Counted from the first letter of the stretch, positions 20,004-29,114 are shown. The stretch: DNA of 64,000 bases from Massilia polaris (GCF_012927275.1 NZ_JABBGG010000004.1:186001-250000), one strand, 5' to 3'. A program made the numbers and translations. Notes: generated by a model from the sequence alone, not told the origin.

Positions 20004-20710
20004 TGTCCCTCGCCGACGCAACCGCTGCCGCCTTCGGACTGCTCGTGTCGGGCGATGCGACGCTGTGGCAGATCATCTGGGTGTCCCTCAAGACCAGCGT
20101 CATCGGGCTGCTGCTGGCGACGCCCGTTGCGGTGCTGCTCGGGTATGCGATCGCCAGCTATCGTTTTCCCGGCCGGCGCATCGCGATCTGGCTTGCGCAG
20201 GCGGCCCTGTCGCTGCCGACGGTGCTGATTGGACTGCTGCTGTACCTGCTGCTGTCGCGCCACGGGCCGTGGGGCGCGCTGCACTGGCTGTTCACCCAGC
20301 CCGGCATCATCTTCGGACAGTTCATCATCGCGATGCCGGTGCTGGTCGCCTTCACGCTGGCCGCGGTGCAGGCGGCCGACCCGCGTTTCGCCGAGACTGC
20401 GATCGCGCATGGCGCCTCGCCGTGGCGCGTGATGACGACGGTGCTGCATGAAGTCCGCTTCGGCGTGATGGCGGCCGTGATCAGCGGCTTCGGGCGCGTG
20501 ATCTCGGAGGTCGGCTGCGCGCTCATGGTAGGCGGGAACATCGCTGGCGAAACGCGCACGATCACCACCGCCATCGCGCTCGAAACCAGCAAGGGCGAGT
20601 TCGCGCAAGGGATCGCGCTTGGCATCGTGCTGGTCGCGATCGCGCTGCTGATGAACGGCGCACTGATGCTGCTGCAGGGCGATGCCCATGCGGCGAGGGG
20701 CAGGGCATGA
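20003..20710 (+). CDS. tupB: Tungstate ABC transporter permease
   Basis: 235 residues, an inner-membrane ABC importer permease with about five to six helices. The EAA-type cytoplasmic loop is ETAIAHGASPWRVMTTVLHEVRFGVMAA (about residues 131-158). The close of the protein, SEVGCALMVGGNIAGETRTITTAI, is typical of TupB. Its start overlaps the fdhD stop by 1 bp and its end overlaps the ATPase gene by 4 bp, so it is translated with the formate dehydrogenase operon. The gene order is permease, ATPase, binding protein. Confidence 0.88.
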   Translation: MSLADATAAAFGLLVSGDATLWQIIWVSLKTSVIGLLLATPVAVLLGYAIASYRFPGRRIAIWLAQAALSLPTVLIGLLLYLLLSRHGPWGALHWLFTQPGIIFGQFIIAMPVLVAFTLAAVQAADPRFAETAIAHGASPWRVMTTVLHEVRFGVMAAVISGFGRVISEVGCALMVGGNIAGETRTITTAIALETSKGEFAQGIALGIVLVAIALLMNGALMLLQGDAHAARGRA

Positions 20711-21399
20711 GCGCCCTGATCCGCATCGCGCGCCTGCGCAAATCCTTTGGCGACCGCCCGCAGTTCGACATCGAACGGTTCTCGCTCAAGGCTGGCCACG
20801 CCTACGTGCTGACCGGCGTGAACGGTGCGGGCAAGAGCACACTCCTGCGGATACTGGCGGGACTCGAGGGCGCTGAGGCGGAGGGCGTGACGTTCGCAGG
20901 CCAGGCCACGACGCTGTCACCGTATCCGGCAGCGATGCGCGCCGCGGTGGTTTACGTTCACCAGCACCCTGTGATGTTTTCAACCAGCGTCGCTGCGAAT
21001 ATTGGCTATGGACTGACTGTGCGCGGCATGCCGAAGGCGAAGGTGGCGCAGCAGGTGGACGAAGCGATGGAATGGGCCGGCGTGGCGCACCTGCGCGACA
21101 GCGACCCATCGCGCCTGTCGGGCGGCGAGAAGCAGCGCATCGCGCTGGCGCGGGCCAAAGTGCTTGAACCGAAATTGCTGCTGCTGGACGAACCGACGGC
21201 AAACCTGGACGGCGCCGCGCGCGAACAAGTGCTGGCGTTGATACCGCAGTTGGTCAGGGAGGGCACGTGCGTGGTGATGGCCTGCCATGACCGTGATTTG
21301 ATTGGGCTGCCTGGAGTCGGGCGCCTGAAGCTGCGTGATGGGAAGCTTGAACGGCGCGACGCTGACCGCGATGGCCCGGCAATCGCTCTCGTAACCTAA
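20707..21399 (+). CDS. tupC: Tungstate ABC transporter ATP-binding protein
   Basis: 230 residues, a single ABC ATPase domain. Walker A is GVNGAGKST (37-45), the Q-loop is YVHQHP, the signature is LSGGEKQR (137-144), Walker B is LLLLDEPTANLD and the switch His lies in ACHDRD. It energises import through the overlapping permease. Specificity for tungstate rests on the neighbouring TupA-like binding protein and not on this sequence. Confidence 0.88.
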   Translation: MSALIRIARLRKSFGDRPQFDIERFSLKAGHAYVLTGVNGAGKSTLLRILAGLEGAEAEGVTFAGQATTLSPYPAAMRAAVVYVHQHPVMFSTSVAANIGYGLTVRGMPKAKVAQQVDEAMEWAGVAHLRDSDPSRLSGGEKQRIALARAKVLEPKLLLLDEPTANLDGAAREQVLALIPQLVREGTCVVMACHDRDLIGLPGVGRLKLRDGKLERRDADRDGPAIALVT

Positions 21400-21402
21400 C
21401 AA

Positions 21403-21430
21403 CGTCATTCCCGCTTCCGCGGGAATGACG
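21403..21430. repeat. Family-A palindromic repeat
   Basis: One copy, CGTCATTCCCGC followed by GCGGGAATGACG, sits between tupC and tupA. It is a near-perfect palindrome of about 27 bp and may form a hairpin that separates tupC from tupA in the transcript. The tupA ribosome-binding site (GGAG) lies just after it. Confidence 0.75.
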
Positions 21431-21448
21431 GATCTGGAGATAACTAAT

Positions 21449-22246
21449 ATGAACTTTCGAACCCTGATCACATTTGCAGTGCTCGCGATTGCGTCAACGG
21501 CTCAAGCCCAGCAAGTCATCCGCCTCTCCACCACCACCAGCACCGAAAGCTCCGGCCTGCTGGCCCATCTGCTACCGGCATTCGAAGCGAAGACCAACAC
21601 CAAGGTCCACGTCATCTCGGTAGGCACGGGCAAGGCGCTCGAACTGGCAAAGAACGGCGACGTCGACGTGACCCTGGTCCACGCACGCGCGGCCGAAGAC
21701 AAGTTCGTGGCCGATGGCCACGGCGTCGATCGCCGCGACGTCATGTACAACGACTTTATCGTGGCCGGGCCGGTGGCCGATCCGGCCGGCGTGAGGGGCA
21801 ACAAGGACGTCATCGCGTCGTTCAAAAAGATCGCATCGAGCGGCGCGAAGTTCATCTCGCGCGGCGACAACTCGGGCACCGACGTGATGGAAAAATCATA
21901 CTGGAAGCTGGCCGGCGCCCAGCCAGCACCAGGCGCCTACATCTCCGCTGGCCTCGGCATGGGCGAAGTGCTGACGATGGCCGCCGAACTGCAGGCCTAT
22001 ACCCTGACCGACCGCGCAACCTACGGCGCCTACAAGGCAAAGACCGGCCTGGCCGTGCTGGTCGAGGGCGACAGTAAAATGTACAACCCGTACGGGATCA
22101 TTGCGGTGAACCCGGTGCGCCATCCGGGCGTGAACAACAAGGGCGCAAAGCTGCTGATCGACTGGATCACATCGCCGGAAGGGCAGCAGAAGATCGCCTC
22201 GTTCCGGCCTGCAGGGCAGCAGTTGTTCTTTCCGTTAGCGCGTTAA
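21449..22246 (+). CDS. tupA: Tungstate-binding periplasmic protein
   Basis: 265 residues from the ATG at 21449, which is preceded by TGGAGA and begins a clean signal peptide (MNFRTLITFAVLAIASTAQA, cleavage before QQ). An in-frame ATG at 21425 lies inside the repeat and is less likely. The mature protein opens with RLSTTTSTESSGLL, the TTTS oxyanion loop of TupA, and has RGDNSGTD later. This family binds tungstate tightly in preference to molybdate. It completes the tup transporter placed behind the formate dehydrogenase genes. Confidence 0.9.
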   Translation: MNFRTLITFAVLAIASTAQAQQVIRLSTTTSTESSGLLAHLLPAFEAKTNTKVHVISVGTGKALELAKNGDVDVTLVHARAAEDKFVADGHGVDRRDVMYNDFIVAGPVADPAGVRGNKDVIASFKKIASSGAKFISRGDNSGTDVMEKSYWKLAGAQPAPGAYISAGLGMGEVLTMAAELQAYTLTDRATYGAYKAKTGLAVLVEGDSKMYNPYGIIAVNPVRHPGVNNKGAKLLIDWITSPEGQQKIASFRPAGQQLFFPLAR

Positions 22247-22249
22247 TCG

Positions 22250-22936
22250 TTAGCGCCGCGCCCCCAGCAATCGCAGGACTTCCTCGGCGGCGGGCGCGGA
22301 CGAAGCCGGGTTCTGCCCCGTCACAAGGCTTCCCTCGGTGACCACATACGGTTTCCAGTCCGGCCCCTTGCTGTAGCGCGCTTCGTTCTCGAGCAGCGCG
22401 TCTTCCAAAAGGAAGGGCACGATGGTGGTCAGCTGCACCGCTTCCTCTTCGCTGTTGGTAAAACCCGTGACGCGCCGGTGGCGTACCAGCGGCCCTTCGT
22501 CGGGGGCGGTCGCGTTCAGCAGCGCGGCGAGCGCGTGGCACACGGCTGCGACTACCTTTCCCTGCGCGTACATATTCTCGATAAGCTGGATTGAGTGTTC
22601 ATCGGTGGCGAGGTCCCACAAGGGGCCGTGGCCACCCGGATAGAACACCGCGTCGTAATCCTCGTCGGAGATGTCCTTCAGCTGGACCGTGTTCGCCAGC
22701 ACCTTTTGTGCATCCGGGTCGGACTTGAAGCGTTTGGTTGCCTCGGTCTGCGCGTCCGGTTCGTCGCTTTTCGGATCGAGCGGCGGCTGGCCGCCCTTGG
22801 GCGAAGCGAGCGTGATCTTCGCGCCCGCATCCTTGAAAACGTAATACGGCGCGGCGAATTCTTCCAGCCAGAAACCGGTTTTCTTTCCAGTATCGCCGAG
22901 CTTGTCGTGCGACGTCAGCACCATCAGGATGTTCAT
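22250..22936 (-). CDS. DJ-1/PfpI (type 1 glutamine amidotransferase-like) family protein
   Basis: 228 residues. It shows the Hsp31-like arrangement MNILMVLTSHDKLGDTGKKTGFWLEEFA at the N-terminus, YDAVFYPGGHGPLWDL (about residues 94-109) and the nucleophile elbow AAVCHALAAL with the reactive Cys near 133. Proteins like this detoxify glyoxals or act as chaperones. It is cytoplasmic. It converges with tupA with only 3 bp between the stop codons, so no separate terminator is visible. Confidence 0.88.
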   Translation of the reverse strand: MNILMVLTSHDKLGDTGKKTGFWLEEFAAPYYVFKDAGAKITLASPKGGQPPLDPKSDEPDAQTEATKRFKSDPDAQKVLANTVQLKDISDEDYDAVFYPGGHGPLWDLATDEHSIQLIENMYAQGKVVAAVCHALAALLNATAPDEGPLVRHRRVTGFTNSEEEAVQLTTIVPFLLEDALLENEARYSKGPDWKPYVVTEGSLVTGQNPASSAPAAEEVLRLLGARR

Positions 22937-22980
22937 GTTGCCCTCCCGTGTTTTCGTACGGAGAGCTTACCCCGAATTGG

Positions 22981-23634
22981 TCAGCGCACGTTTTGAAGCA
23001 CGAAGCTTTCTTGGCGGCAGCTGCTGTACGAACGCTTGATTTGTCCCTCGCTGCAACTACGCGATTCGCCGCGCTTGTTGTAGCACACGTGGACTTCGCG
23101 CAGGAAGCGTCCGCCGGCGGCACAGAACGGCAGTACCGAATACTGTTGCAGTTTCGGGTTCGCGCGCTTGAACGCCTGGACGAATTCGCCGTAGCTGACA
23201 CGCACCGGTGACGAAGGCTGCTGGAAGGCGGGCGGAATCGCAACCTGGCTCTTCAGCTTTCCCGACAAGACAAAGTAGCCGGCCGGATCGAGGCCCGAAC
23301 AGCTGCCGTGCTTCTTCCACTCATGCTCCGCCAGCCGTTCCGACGGGAACAGCGAGCTGTACTTGTCCTTCACGTGGCGCGGCAGTTTCTCCGTCGAACA
23401 GTTTTCCGGGTAGCCACGCTCGTGCTGGGGCCACAGGCCATGCAGGACGAAGCCCAGGCGGCGGCCAATCGCGCACTGGTCTGGATCGTTGCGGGTGGCG
23501 CAGTACGACGGCGACCAACTGAGCGCCACGGCGTAGTAATCGAATTGACCCGGGGCGTCAGAAGGACGCCTCGCCTCAGCGTTAAAGCCAAGGGCGGCCG
23601 TGACCACGACCAAAAGGATTTTGATTACGTGCAT
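22981..23634 (-). CDS. Ribonuclease T2 family protein
   Basis: 217 residues from the ATG at 23634, which starts a signal peptide (MHVIKILLVVVTAALGFNAEA). A start 36 codons upstream would bury this and is unlikely. The two catalytic motifs are intact: FVLHGLWPQ with H65, and HEWKKHGSC with H104, E105 and H109. Paired cysteines (C45/C54, C79/C112) fit disulfides. It would be a periplasmic or secreted endoribonuclease that scavenges RNA, related to RNase I. It is divergent from the membrane protein at 23775. Confidence 0.9.
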   Translation of the reverse strand: MHVIKILLVVVTAALGFNAEARRPSDAPGQFDYYAVALSWSPSYCATRNDPDQCAIGRRLGFVLHGLWPQHERGYPENCSTEKLPRHVKDKYSSLFPSERLAEHEWKKHGSCSGLDPAGYFVLSGKLKSQVAIPPAFQQPSSPVRVSYGEFVQAFKRANPKLQQYSVLPFCAAGGRFLREVHVCYNKRGESRSCSEGQIKRSYSSCRQESFVLQNVR

Positions 23635-23774
23635 GTGTGTCCAGGAAGGATTTTTGATGGCGGCATCAAGCCGCGATGTGCGCATTCTACATGCCTCCTC
23701 AGCGACCATCTTCGGGCCGGGAGGGTGATGGTATAGTGGCAATCTTTACGCCAAATGGACAGGACGCCTTTCCC

Positions 23775-24296
23775 ATGAAAACATTATCTACCAGGATGAA
23801 GTATCTGCGGAGCCGCGAGGCCTTCTCAGCTATTGTGCTACCGGCCGTAATCGTCTGGGGATGGTTGAACACGGGCGGTGACATCGCCTGGAGTTTGCGC
23901 ATCGCCGCGCTGGCGATGCTGGCCTATATTCTGGTGCAAGGCACACTGTACTGGCATCTCAAACTGCGTTCGCTCGAAGATCAAACACCACTACCGGCGT
24001 ACTTTGATATGGTGTTCCGCAGCTTTAAATGGTCGAACGTGATCGCAATCGGGACTATGCTGCTTGTCCTGCTTCTGGCCGATCGGAATTCCGTGTCGGA
24101 GGCTGATATTGGGTGGTCGGTTGGCTTGCTCGCTGGCGCCGTGCTCGAACATATCAACTATTATCATTATCAACTGATGTACGACACGCGCGCGTCCTTC
24201 GGCCACTTGCTGCGTAATTGCCGCCTGCGCAAAGCCGCGCTGGGGATCGATCTTGCCCAGTCCGGTTCAAAAGCAGGGCGCGCGGCTGCAGCGTAA
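23775..24296 (+). CDS. Integral membrane protein of unknown function
   Basis: 173 residues from the ATG at 23775; an upstream in-frame start at 23676 overlaps the divergent promoter area. There are four hydrophobic segments: FSAIVLPAVIVWGWL; AWSLRIAALAMLAYILVQGTLYW; SNVIAIGTMLLVLLLA; IGWSVGLLAGAVLEHINYY. The tail is basic and Ala-rich. It resembles uncharacterised small membrane proteins, and I recognise no family name. The spacing to the next gene (126 bp) does not argue for an operon. Confidence 0.65.
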   Translation: MKTLSTRMKYLRSREAFSAIVLPAVIVWGWLNTGGDIAWSLRIAALAMLAYILVQGTLYWHLKLRSLEDQTPLPAYFDMVFRSFKWSNVIAIGTMLLVLLLADRNSVSEADIGWSVGLLAGAVLEHINYYHYQLMYDTRASFGHLLRNCRLRKAALGIDLAQSGSKAGRAAAA

Positions 24297-24422
24297 CGGT
24301 CTCGGCGCTTCCGCTCCGCCGTCGCGAATGTGACACATTGCGTTGAACAGTGGCAACAATGCAGCGTCGGACCGGAATCCCCGCCATAATGGACTCGGGC
24401 ACCCTTTGCGCCGAACTCCAGC

Positions 24423-25739
24423 ATGTCCATTCAATTCGAAGAATTCGATTCCTTTTCCGAAGGTCCGTCAGCGCCGCCCCAGGCGGCGGCGCCACTCGTT
24501 CGCCTTCAATACCTGCTCGACAACACTCCGGCAATCATCTACAGCTCGGTAGCCAGCGGCGATTTCAAGATGACCTTCGTCAGCAACAACGTGGTCAACG
24601 TGCTTGGATATCGCCCGGAGGAGATGACCGATGACCCGAACTTCTGGTTCGACCATTTGCATCCTGAAGATGCTTCCGAAATTTTTTCCAGCCTCGCCCA
24701 GCTGTTCGTCGAGGGAGAGCGCACTTACGAGTACCGGTTCCGCGCCGCAAACGGTGACTATTTGTGGATGCATGACAAGCTTCGGCTGATCCGCGACGAG
24801 AACGGCGTGCCGCTGGAAGTGATTGGTTCCATGACCAATATCTCGGAACACATCCAGATGGAACTTGCGCTGCAGGCGCAGGGCGAGGAACAGGTGCGCC
24901 TGATCGCGCGCCTGCGTGACGCCCATGATCAATTGCTCCAGTCTGAGAAGATGGCCTCGATCGGCCAGCTTGCCGCGGGGATCGCGCACGAGATCAACAA
25001 TCCGGTTGGCTTCGTCAACTCGAACATGGGCACGCTGAAAAATTATCTCGCGACGCTGTTCTGCGTGATCGAAGGATACGATGAGGCCGTCTCCGGCGCT
25101 GCGCCCGGTTCATCCGTTGCGCGGCGGCTGGCCGAGATCCGCAAGAACTCCGAACTGGACTACCTGAAGGAAGACACCGCCGACCTGATCCGCGAATCGA
25201 TGGACGGGCTCAAGCGCGTGAAGGATATCGTCCAGGCGCTTAAGGATTTTTCGCATGTCGGCGAGAGCGACTGGCAGCCGGCCGACCTTCACCACGGCAT
25301 CGACAGCACGCTCAATATCGTCGCAAACGAGATCAAGTACAAGGCGACCGTCGAGAAGCACTACGGCCAGCTGCCCGAGGTAACGTGCATGGCGTCGCAG
25401 CTGAACCAGGTCTTCATGAACCTGCTCGTCAACGCCGCGCATGCGATCACCGTCAATGGGCTGATCACGATTCGCACGGGCGCGGGGAACGGCTGGGTAT
25501 GGGTGGCGATCAGCGATAACGGCTGCGGCATCCCGGCGGAAAACCTGAACCGCATCTTCGAACCATTTTTCACCACCAAGCCGGTCGGCAGCGGCACCGG
25601 GCTGGGCCTGTCGCTGTCGTACAGCATCGTCAACAAGCATGGCGGGCGGATCGAGGTCGATTCAAAGGTCGGTGTTGGCACCACCTTCACGGTACGGCTG
25701 CCTGTGACGCAGCCCGAGGTTGGGTCTACATCAGGATGA
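24423..25739 (+). CDS. PAS-domain sensor histidine kinase
   Basis: 438 residues, with no transmembrane segment. There is one PAS/PAC unit (about residues 27-145; IIYSSVASGDFKMTFVSNNVVNVLGY to GSMTNISEH). A short coiled coil, the H-box GQLAAGIAHEINNPVGF with H189, and a HATPase_c domain (NLLVNAAHAI N-box, DNGCGIP, GTGLGLSLS) follow. No response regulator lies next to it, so its partner is elsewhere. Its 3' end overlaps the convergent rng gene by 14 bp. Confidence 0.9.
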   Translation: MSIQFEEFDSFSEGPSAPPQAAAPLVRLQYLLDNTPAIIYSSVASGDFKMTFVSNNVVNVLGYRPEEMTDDPNFWFDHLHPEDASEIFSSLAQLFVEGERTYEYRFRAANGDYLWMHDKLRLIRDENGVPLEVIGSMTNISEHIQMELALQAQGEEQVRLIARLRDAHDQLLQSEKMASIGQLAAGIAHEINNPVGFVNSNMGTLKNYLATLFCVIEGYDEAVSGAAPGSSVARRLAEIRKNSELDYLKEDTADLIRESMDGLKRVKDIVQALKDFSHVGESDWQPADLHHGIDSTLNIVANEIKYKATVEKHYGQLPEVTCMASQLNQVFMNLLVNAAHAITVNGLITIRTGAGNGWVWVAISDNGCGIPAENLNRIFEPFFTTKPVGSGTGLGLSLSYSIVNKHGGRIEVDSKVGVGTTFTVRLPVTQPEVGSTSG

Positions 25740-27189
25740 CGTCGTACTGTTCCTGGTGATAGCTGGTCTCGACCTGCAGCGAAATGCGCTTTCCGATGAA
25801 GTCGCCCAGCATCGCCAGGTGCTGCGACTCTTCTTCGAGGAACAGGTCGACCACTTCCTGCGACGCGAGGATGCGGAATTCGCGCGGGTTGAATTGCTTC
25901 GCTTCGCGCAGCAGCTCGCGCAGGATCTCGTAGCAGATCGTACGGCTGGTTTTCACCTGGCCCTTGCCCGAACATGCGGGGCACGGCTCGCACAGGATAT
26001 GCGCCAACGACTCGCGCGTGCGCTTCCTCGTCATCTCCACCAGGCCAAGCGCCGAGAAGCCCGATACCGACACCTTGGTGCGGTCGCGCGCCAGCGCCTT
26101 CTTCAGCTCCGCCAGCACCGCGTTACGGTGCTCGTTGTTCTCCATGTCGATGAAGTCCAGGATGATGATGCCGCCCAGGTTACGCAGGCGAAGCTGGCGC
26201 GCGATCGCGTGCGCCGCTTCGAGGTTGGTCTTGAAGATCGTGTCCGCGAAATTGCGGCCGCCGACGAAGCCGCCGGTGTTCACGTCGATGGTGGTCATCG
26301 CCTCGGTCTGGTCGACGATCAGGTAGCCGCCGGACTTCAGGTCCACGCGGCGGCCCAGCGCGCGCAGGATCTCTTCCTCGACGCCATACAGGTCGAACAG
26401 CGGCCGCTCGCCGGTGTAGTGCTGGAGGCGCGACAGCACGCTTGGCGTGTATGCCTGGGCGAATTCGACCAGCTTGACGTGGTTCTCGCGCGAGTCGACC
26501 TGGATCGAGGCCGTCTCGTCGTGCACGAAGTCGCGCATCACGCGCTGGGCGAGGTTCAGGTCCTGGTACAGCAGGCTGGTAGCAGGGCGCGTGCGTGCGC
26601 CATGCACGATGGCCGCCCAGGTCTTGCGCAGGTAGTCGACGTCGGCGGCGAGGTCGGCGTCGGGCGCCTCTTCCGCCATCGTGCGCACGATGTAGCCGCC
26701 TTTTTCTTCTGGCGGCAGAAGGCTTTGCAGGCGCGTGCGCAGCAGCTCGCGGTCGGATTCCTTTTCGATCTTTTGCGAGATGCCGATGTGGCAGTCCTGC
26801 GGCAGGTACACCAGCATGCGGCCGGCGATCGAGACCTGTGTGGACAGGCGCGCGCCCTTGGTGCCGATCGGGTCTTTGATGACCTGCACGGTCAGCACCT
26901 GGCCGTCGAACAGGATCTTTTCAATCGGGGTAGGAGCGACGTTGGCGCCTTCGTGGCTGCGCGCTTCCCAGATGTCGGCGACGTGCAGGAAGGCCGCGCG
27001 TTCGAGGCCGATGTCGATGAAGGCCGACTGCATGCCGGGCAGGACGCGCACCACTTTGCCTGAGTAGACATTGCCAGCCAGGCCGCGCGTGAGCGTGCGC
27101 TCGATATGCAGTTCCTGTACGGCTCCTTGCAGGATCAGCGCGACGCGCGTCTCTTGCGGGGTGATGTTAATCAGGATGTCTTCGTTCAT
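25726..27189 (-). CDS. rng: Ribonuclease G
   Basis: 487 residues from the ATG at 27189 (MNEDILINITPQETRVALI), which matches the usual ~489. Upstream in-frame codons overlap the maf region and are not family-like. An S1 domain (about residues 38-120) is followed by the RNase E/G catalytic core with FIDMENNEHR near its metal site, and a CEPCPACSGKG Zn-link region. It processes 16S rRNA 5' ends and decays mRNA. It is downstream of maf in the same direction. Its last 14 bp overlap the convergent histidine kinase gene. Confidence 0.93.
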   Translation of the reverse strand: MNEDILINITPQETRVALILQGAVQELHIERTLTRGLAGNVYSGKVVRVLPGMQSAFIDIGLERAAFLHVADIWEARSHEGANVAPTPIEKILFDGQVLTVQVIKDPIGTKGARLSTQVSIAGRMLVYLPQDCHIGISQKIEKESDRELLRTRLQSLLPPEEKGGYIVRTMAEEAPDADLAADVDYLRKTWAAIVHGARTRPATSLLYQDLNLAQRVMRDFVHDETASIQVDSRENHVKLVEFAQAYTPSVLSRLQHYTGERPLFDLYGVEEEILRALGRRVDLKSGGYLIVDQTEAMTTIDVNTGGFVGGRNFADTIFKTNLEAAHAIARQLRLRNLGGIIILDFIDMENNEHRNAVLAELKKALARDRTKVSVSGFSALGLVEMTRKRTRESLAHILCEPCPACSGKGQVKTSRTICYEILRELLREAKQFNPREFRILASQEVVDLFLEEESQHLAMLGDFIGKRISLQVETSYHQEQYDVILM

Positions 27190-27275
27190 GGGGCGCAAGC
27201 GGCAGCTGGGGAAAGCATGATGATACACGGGCGCGGGGAGGGCCGGGGTGTTGGCCGCAGGGGAGTGATGTGCAT

Positions 27276-27303
27276 GGCGGATGCGCGCAAGCGCGCATCC
27301 GCC
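27276..27303. terminator. Perfect 12-bp-arm hairpin after maf (family-B repeat)
   Basis: GGCGGATGCGCG, a 4-base CAAG loop, then the exact reverse complement. It lies in the 127-bp gap between the maf stop and the rng start. There is no T-run, so it could be a processing or REP-type element and not an intrinsic terminator. Related GGGCGGAT...ATCCGCCC copies occur at about 30761-30791 and, degenerate, at about 700-740. Confidence 0.6.
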
Positions 27304-27316
27304 GAACACCAATTGT

Positions 27317-27937
27317 TTAAGCCAGCGGAATGCCCGCTTTGCGCAGCAGGTTCGCCGTCTCGTAAAGCGGCAGGCCCATGATGCCCGAGTGGCTGCCTTC
27401 GATATGCTCGACAAACAGCGCCGCGAGGCCCTGGATACCGTAGCCGCCGGCCTTGTCATACGGCTCGCTGGTGGCGCAATAGGCCTTGATCGAAGCGAGA
27501 CTGAGCTTGGCGAAGCGGACGTCGGACACCTGCGTGAACTGCTCGGCGAGGTCGGTGTAATGCACCGCCACCGACGTCAGAACCTGGTGGGTGCGGCCGG
27601 ACAGTTTTTCAAGCATGGCGATCGCCTCATCGTGCGATGCAGGCTTGCCGAGGATTTCACCATCGACGGTCACGGTGGTGTCGGCAGCAAGCACGGGGCG
27701 AACCTTCATGCGCCGCTGGTGCACCATGTTCCACGCGAATGCGGCTTTTTCGTTGGCGACGCGCGCGACGTAATCGGCTGGCGATTCATCGTCGTAAACT
27801 TCTTCGGTCACATCAGGTCCGCGAACCGTGTCATTACGTAGCATGAGCAGTTCGAACTCCACGCCGATTTGCCGGAGCAGTTCCCGTCTGCGCGGGCTTT
27901 TAGAAGCTAGATATATTTTTCTCTCGTGCGGTCTCAT
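27317..27937 (-). CDS. Maf-family nucleoside triphosphate pyrophosphatase
   Basis: 206 residues with the Maf signatures IYLASKSPRRRELLRQIG (7-24), ANEKAA, ADTTVTVDGEILGKP (about 89-103) and YDKAGGYGIQG (about 159-169). It hydrolyses non-canonical or excess NTPs (dTTP/UTP-type in the YhdE branch) and influences septum formation when overproduced. It sits between rlmH and rng in the conserved burkholderial order. Confidence 0.93.
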   Translation of the reverse strand: MRPHERKIYLASKSPRRRELLRQIGVEFELLMLRNDTVRGPDVTEEVYDDESPADYVARVANEKAAFAWNMVHQRRMKVRPVLAADTTVTVDGEILGKPASHDEAIAMLEKLSGRTHQVLTSVAVHYTDLAEQFTQVSDVRFAKLSLASIKAYCATSEPYDKAGGYGIQGLAALFVEHIEGSHSGIMGLPLYETANLLRKAGIPLA

Positions 27938-27956
27938 CGAATCTTCCAGCAGTTAC

Positions 27957-28427
27957 TCAAACGCGATGATAGGGGTGATTCTGCGTGATCGACCACGCCC
28001 TATACAATTGCTCGGCAAGCATAACACGCACAATCCCGTGCGGGAGTGTCATGCTGGAAATTCGTATTAGCATTTCGGCACGTGCTTTGAGGGCCGGATC
28101 GAGGCCGTCGGCCCCGCCGATCAGGAAGGCGGTGTCGCGCCCGTCCTGCTGCCAGGTTTCGAGCTGCTGCGACAAGCCGACGCTGGTCAGGTCCTTGCCG
28201 CGCTCGTCGAGGGCGATGATGCGCACGTTTTTGGGAAGGACCGCTTCGATGCGCTCGCGTTCGAGCGCCATGGCGGTGGCCGCTGTCTTGCTGCCGGAGC
28301 GGTCGACCGGCTTGACTTCCTTGAGCACGATGCGCAGCTCGGGAGGCATGCGCTTCGTGTACTCGGAAAAGCCGGTCTCAATCCACGCCGGCATCTTGTG
28401 GCCAACCGCAGCGATAATCAGCTGCAT
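27957..28427 (-). CDS. rlmH: 23S rRNA (pseudouridine1915-N3)-methyltransferase
   Basis: 156 residues, the exact family length. It is a SPOUT fold with [11 protein letters not shown] and the AdoMet knot [17 protein letters not shown] (about residues 101-117), ending in [15 protein letters not shown], which is near-invariant in RlmH. It methylates helix 69 pseudouridine in the assembled 70S ribosome. Its start lies 6 bp after the rsfS stop, so the two are co-transcribed. Confidence 0.96.
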   Translation of the reverse strand: MQLIIAAVGHKMPAWIETGFSEYTKRMPPELRIVLKEVKPVDRSGSKTAATAMALERERIEAVLPKNVRIIALDERGKDLTSVGLSQQLETWQQDGRDTAFLIGGADGLDPALKARAEMLIRISSMTLPHGIVRVMLAEQLYRAWSITQNHPYHRV

Positions 28428-28433
28428 CGGCGC

Positions 28434-29114
28434 TTACTCTGCTGCTTTCTTGACGGCGCGCTTGATGACCTTCTTGACCGGAGCTGCGTCAGCTGGCGCT
28501 TTTGGCGCTGCTGCCTTCTTCGGCAATGCCTTCAGCGCCTTGACGGCAGCCGCTTCGGTCTTGCTCGGTGCGACCTTCACGACCTTGCCGGCTGGAGCGG
28601 CGGCCTTCTTGGCTGCGGCCCTCTTCGGCTTGTCTGCGGTTGCAACTGCCTTCTTGGCAGGCGCCTTGCGTTCGCGGACCGGCTTGACTTCAGGGGCTTC
28701 CTGGGTCGATGCGAGGTGCTTCGAGCGAGTCTTCGGCACAGCTTCGGCCGCTTCGGTGGTCGACTTGCGCTTGGCGGCGCCCAGCTTGACTGGCTTGTCG
28801 CCCCAGATCTCTTCGAGGCGATAGTATTGGCGGATCGGCGCTTGCATGATGTGGACGATCATGTCGCCCAAATCGACCAGCACCCATTCGCCGGTATCTT
28901 CACCCTCGACGCCGATGATGTCGCCGCCGGCTTCCTTGACCTTGTCGCGTACCGATGCGGCGAGCGCCTTGGTCTGGCGGTTGGAGGTACCCGAGACGAC
29001 GGCGATGCGGTCGAACAGGCTGGTAAGGTGGGTGGTGTCGAACACTGTGATGTCCTGGCCCTTGATGTCTTCAAGAGCGTCCACGACGATCGCTTGCAGT
29101 TTTTTGATATCCAT
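28434..29114 (-). CDS. rsfS: Ribosomal silencing factor with long Ala/Lys-rich tail
   Basis: 226 residues, about twice the usual ~105-120. Residues 1-111 are a normal RsfS (Iojap) domain ([74 protein letters not shown]) that binds L14 and blocks subunit joining. Residues ~112-226 are a low-complexity basic tail rich in AAKKAA, PAKKA and KVVK segments, like histone H1 or the AlgP tail. The reading frame is continuous with no sign of frameshift. Its ATG overlaps the nadD stop by one base (TAATG). Confidence 0.93.
   Translation of the reverse strand: MDIKKLQAIVVDALEDIKGQDITVFDTTHLTSLFDRIAVVSGTSNRQTKALAASVRDKVKEAGGDIIGVEGEDTGEWVLVDLGDMIVHIMQAPIRQYYRLEEIWGDKPVKLGAAKRKSTTEAAEAVPKTRSKHLASTQEAPEVKPVRERKAPAKKAVATADKPKRAAAKKAAAPAGKVVKVAPSKTEAAAVKALKALPKKAAAPKAPADAAPVKKVIKRAVKKAAE

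Noticed and set aside
27190-27459. 90-residue N-terminal extension of RNase G
   Set aside because: It overlaps maf and a hairpin, and family members begin at MNEDILIN.
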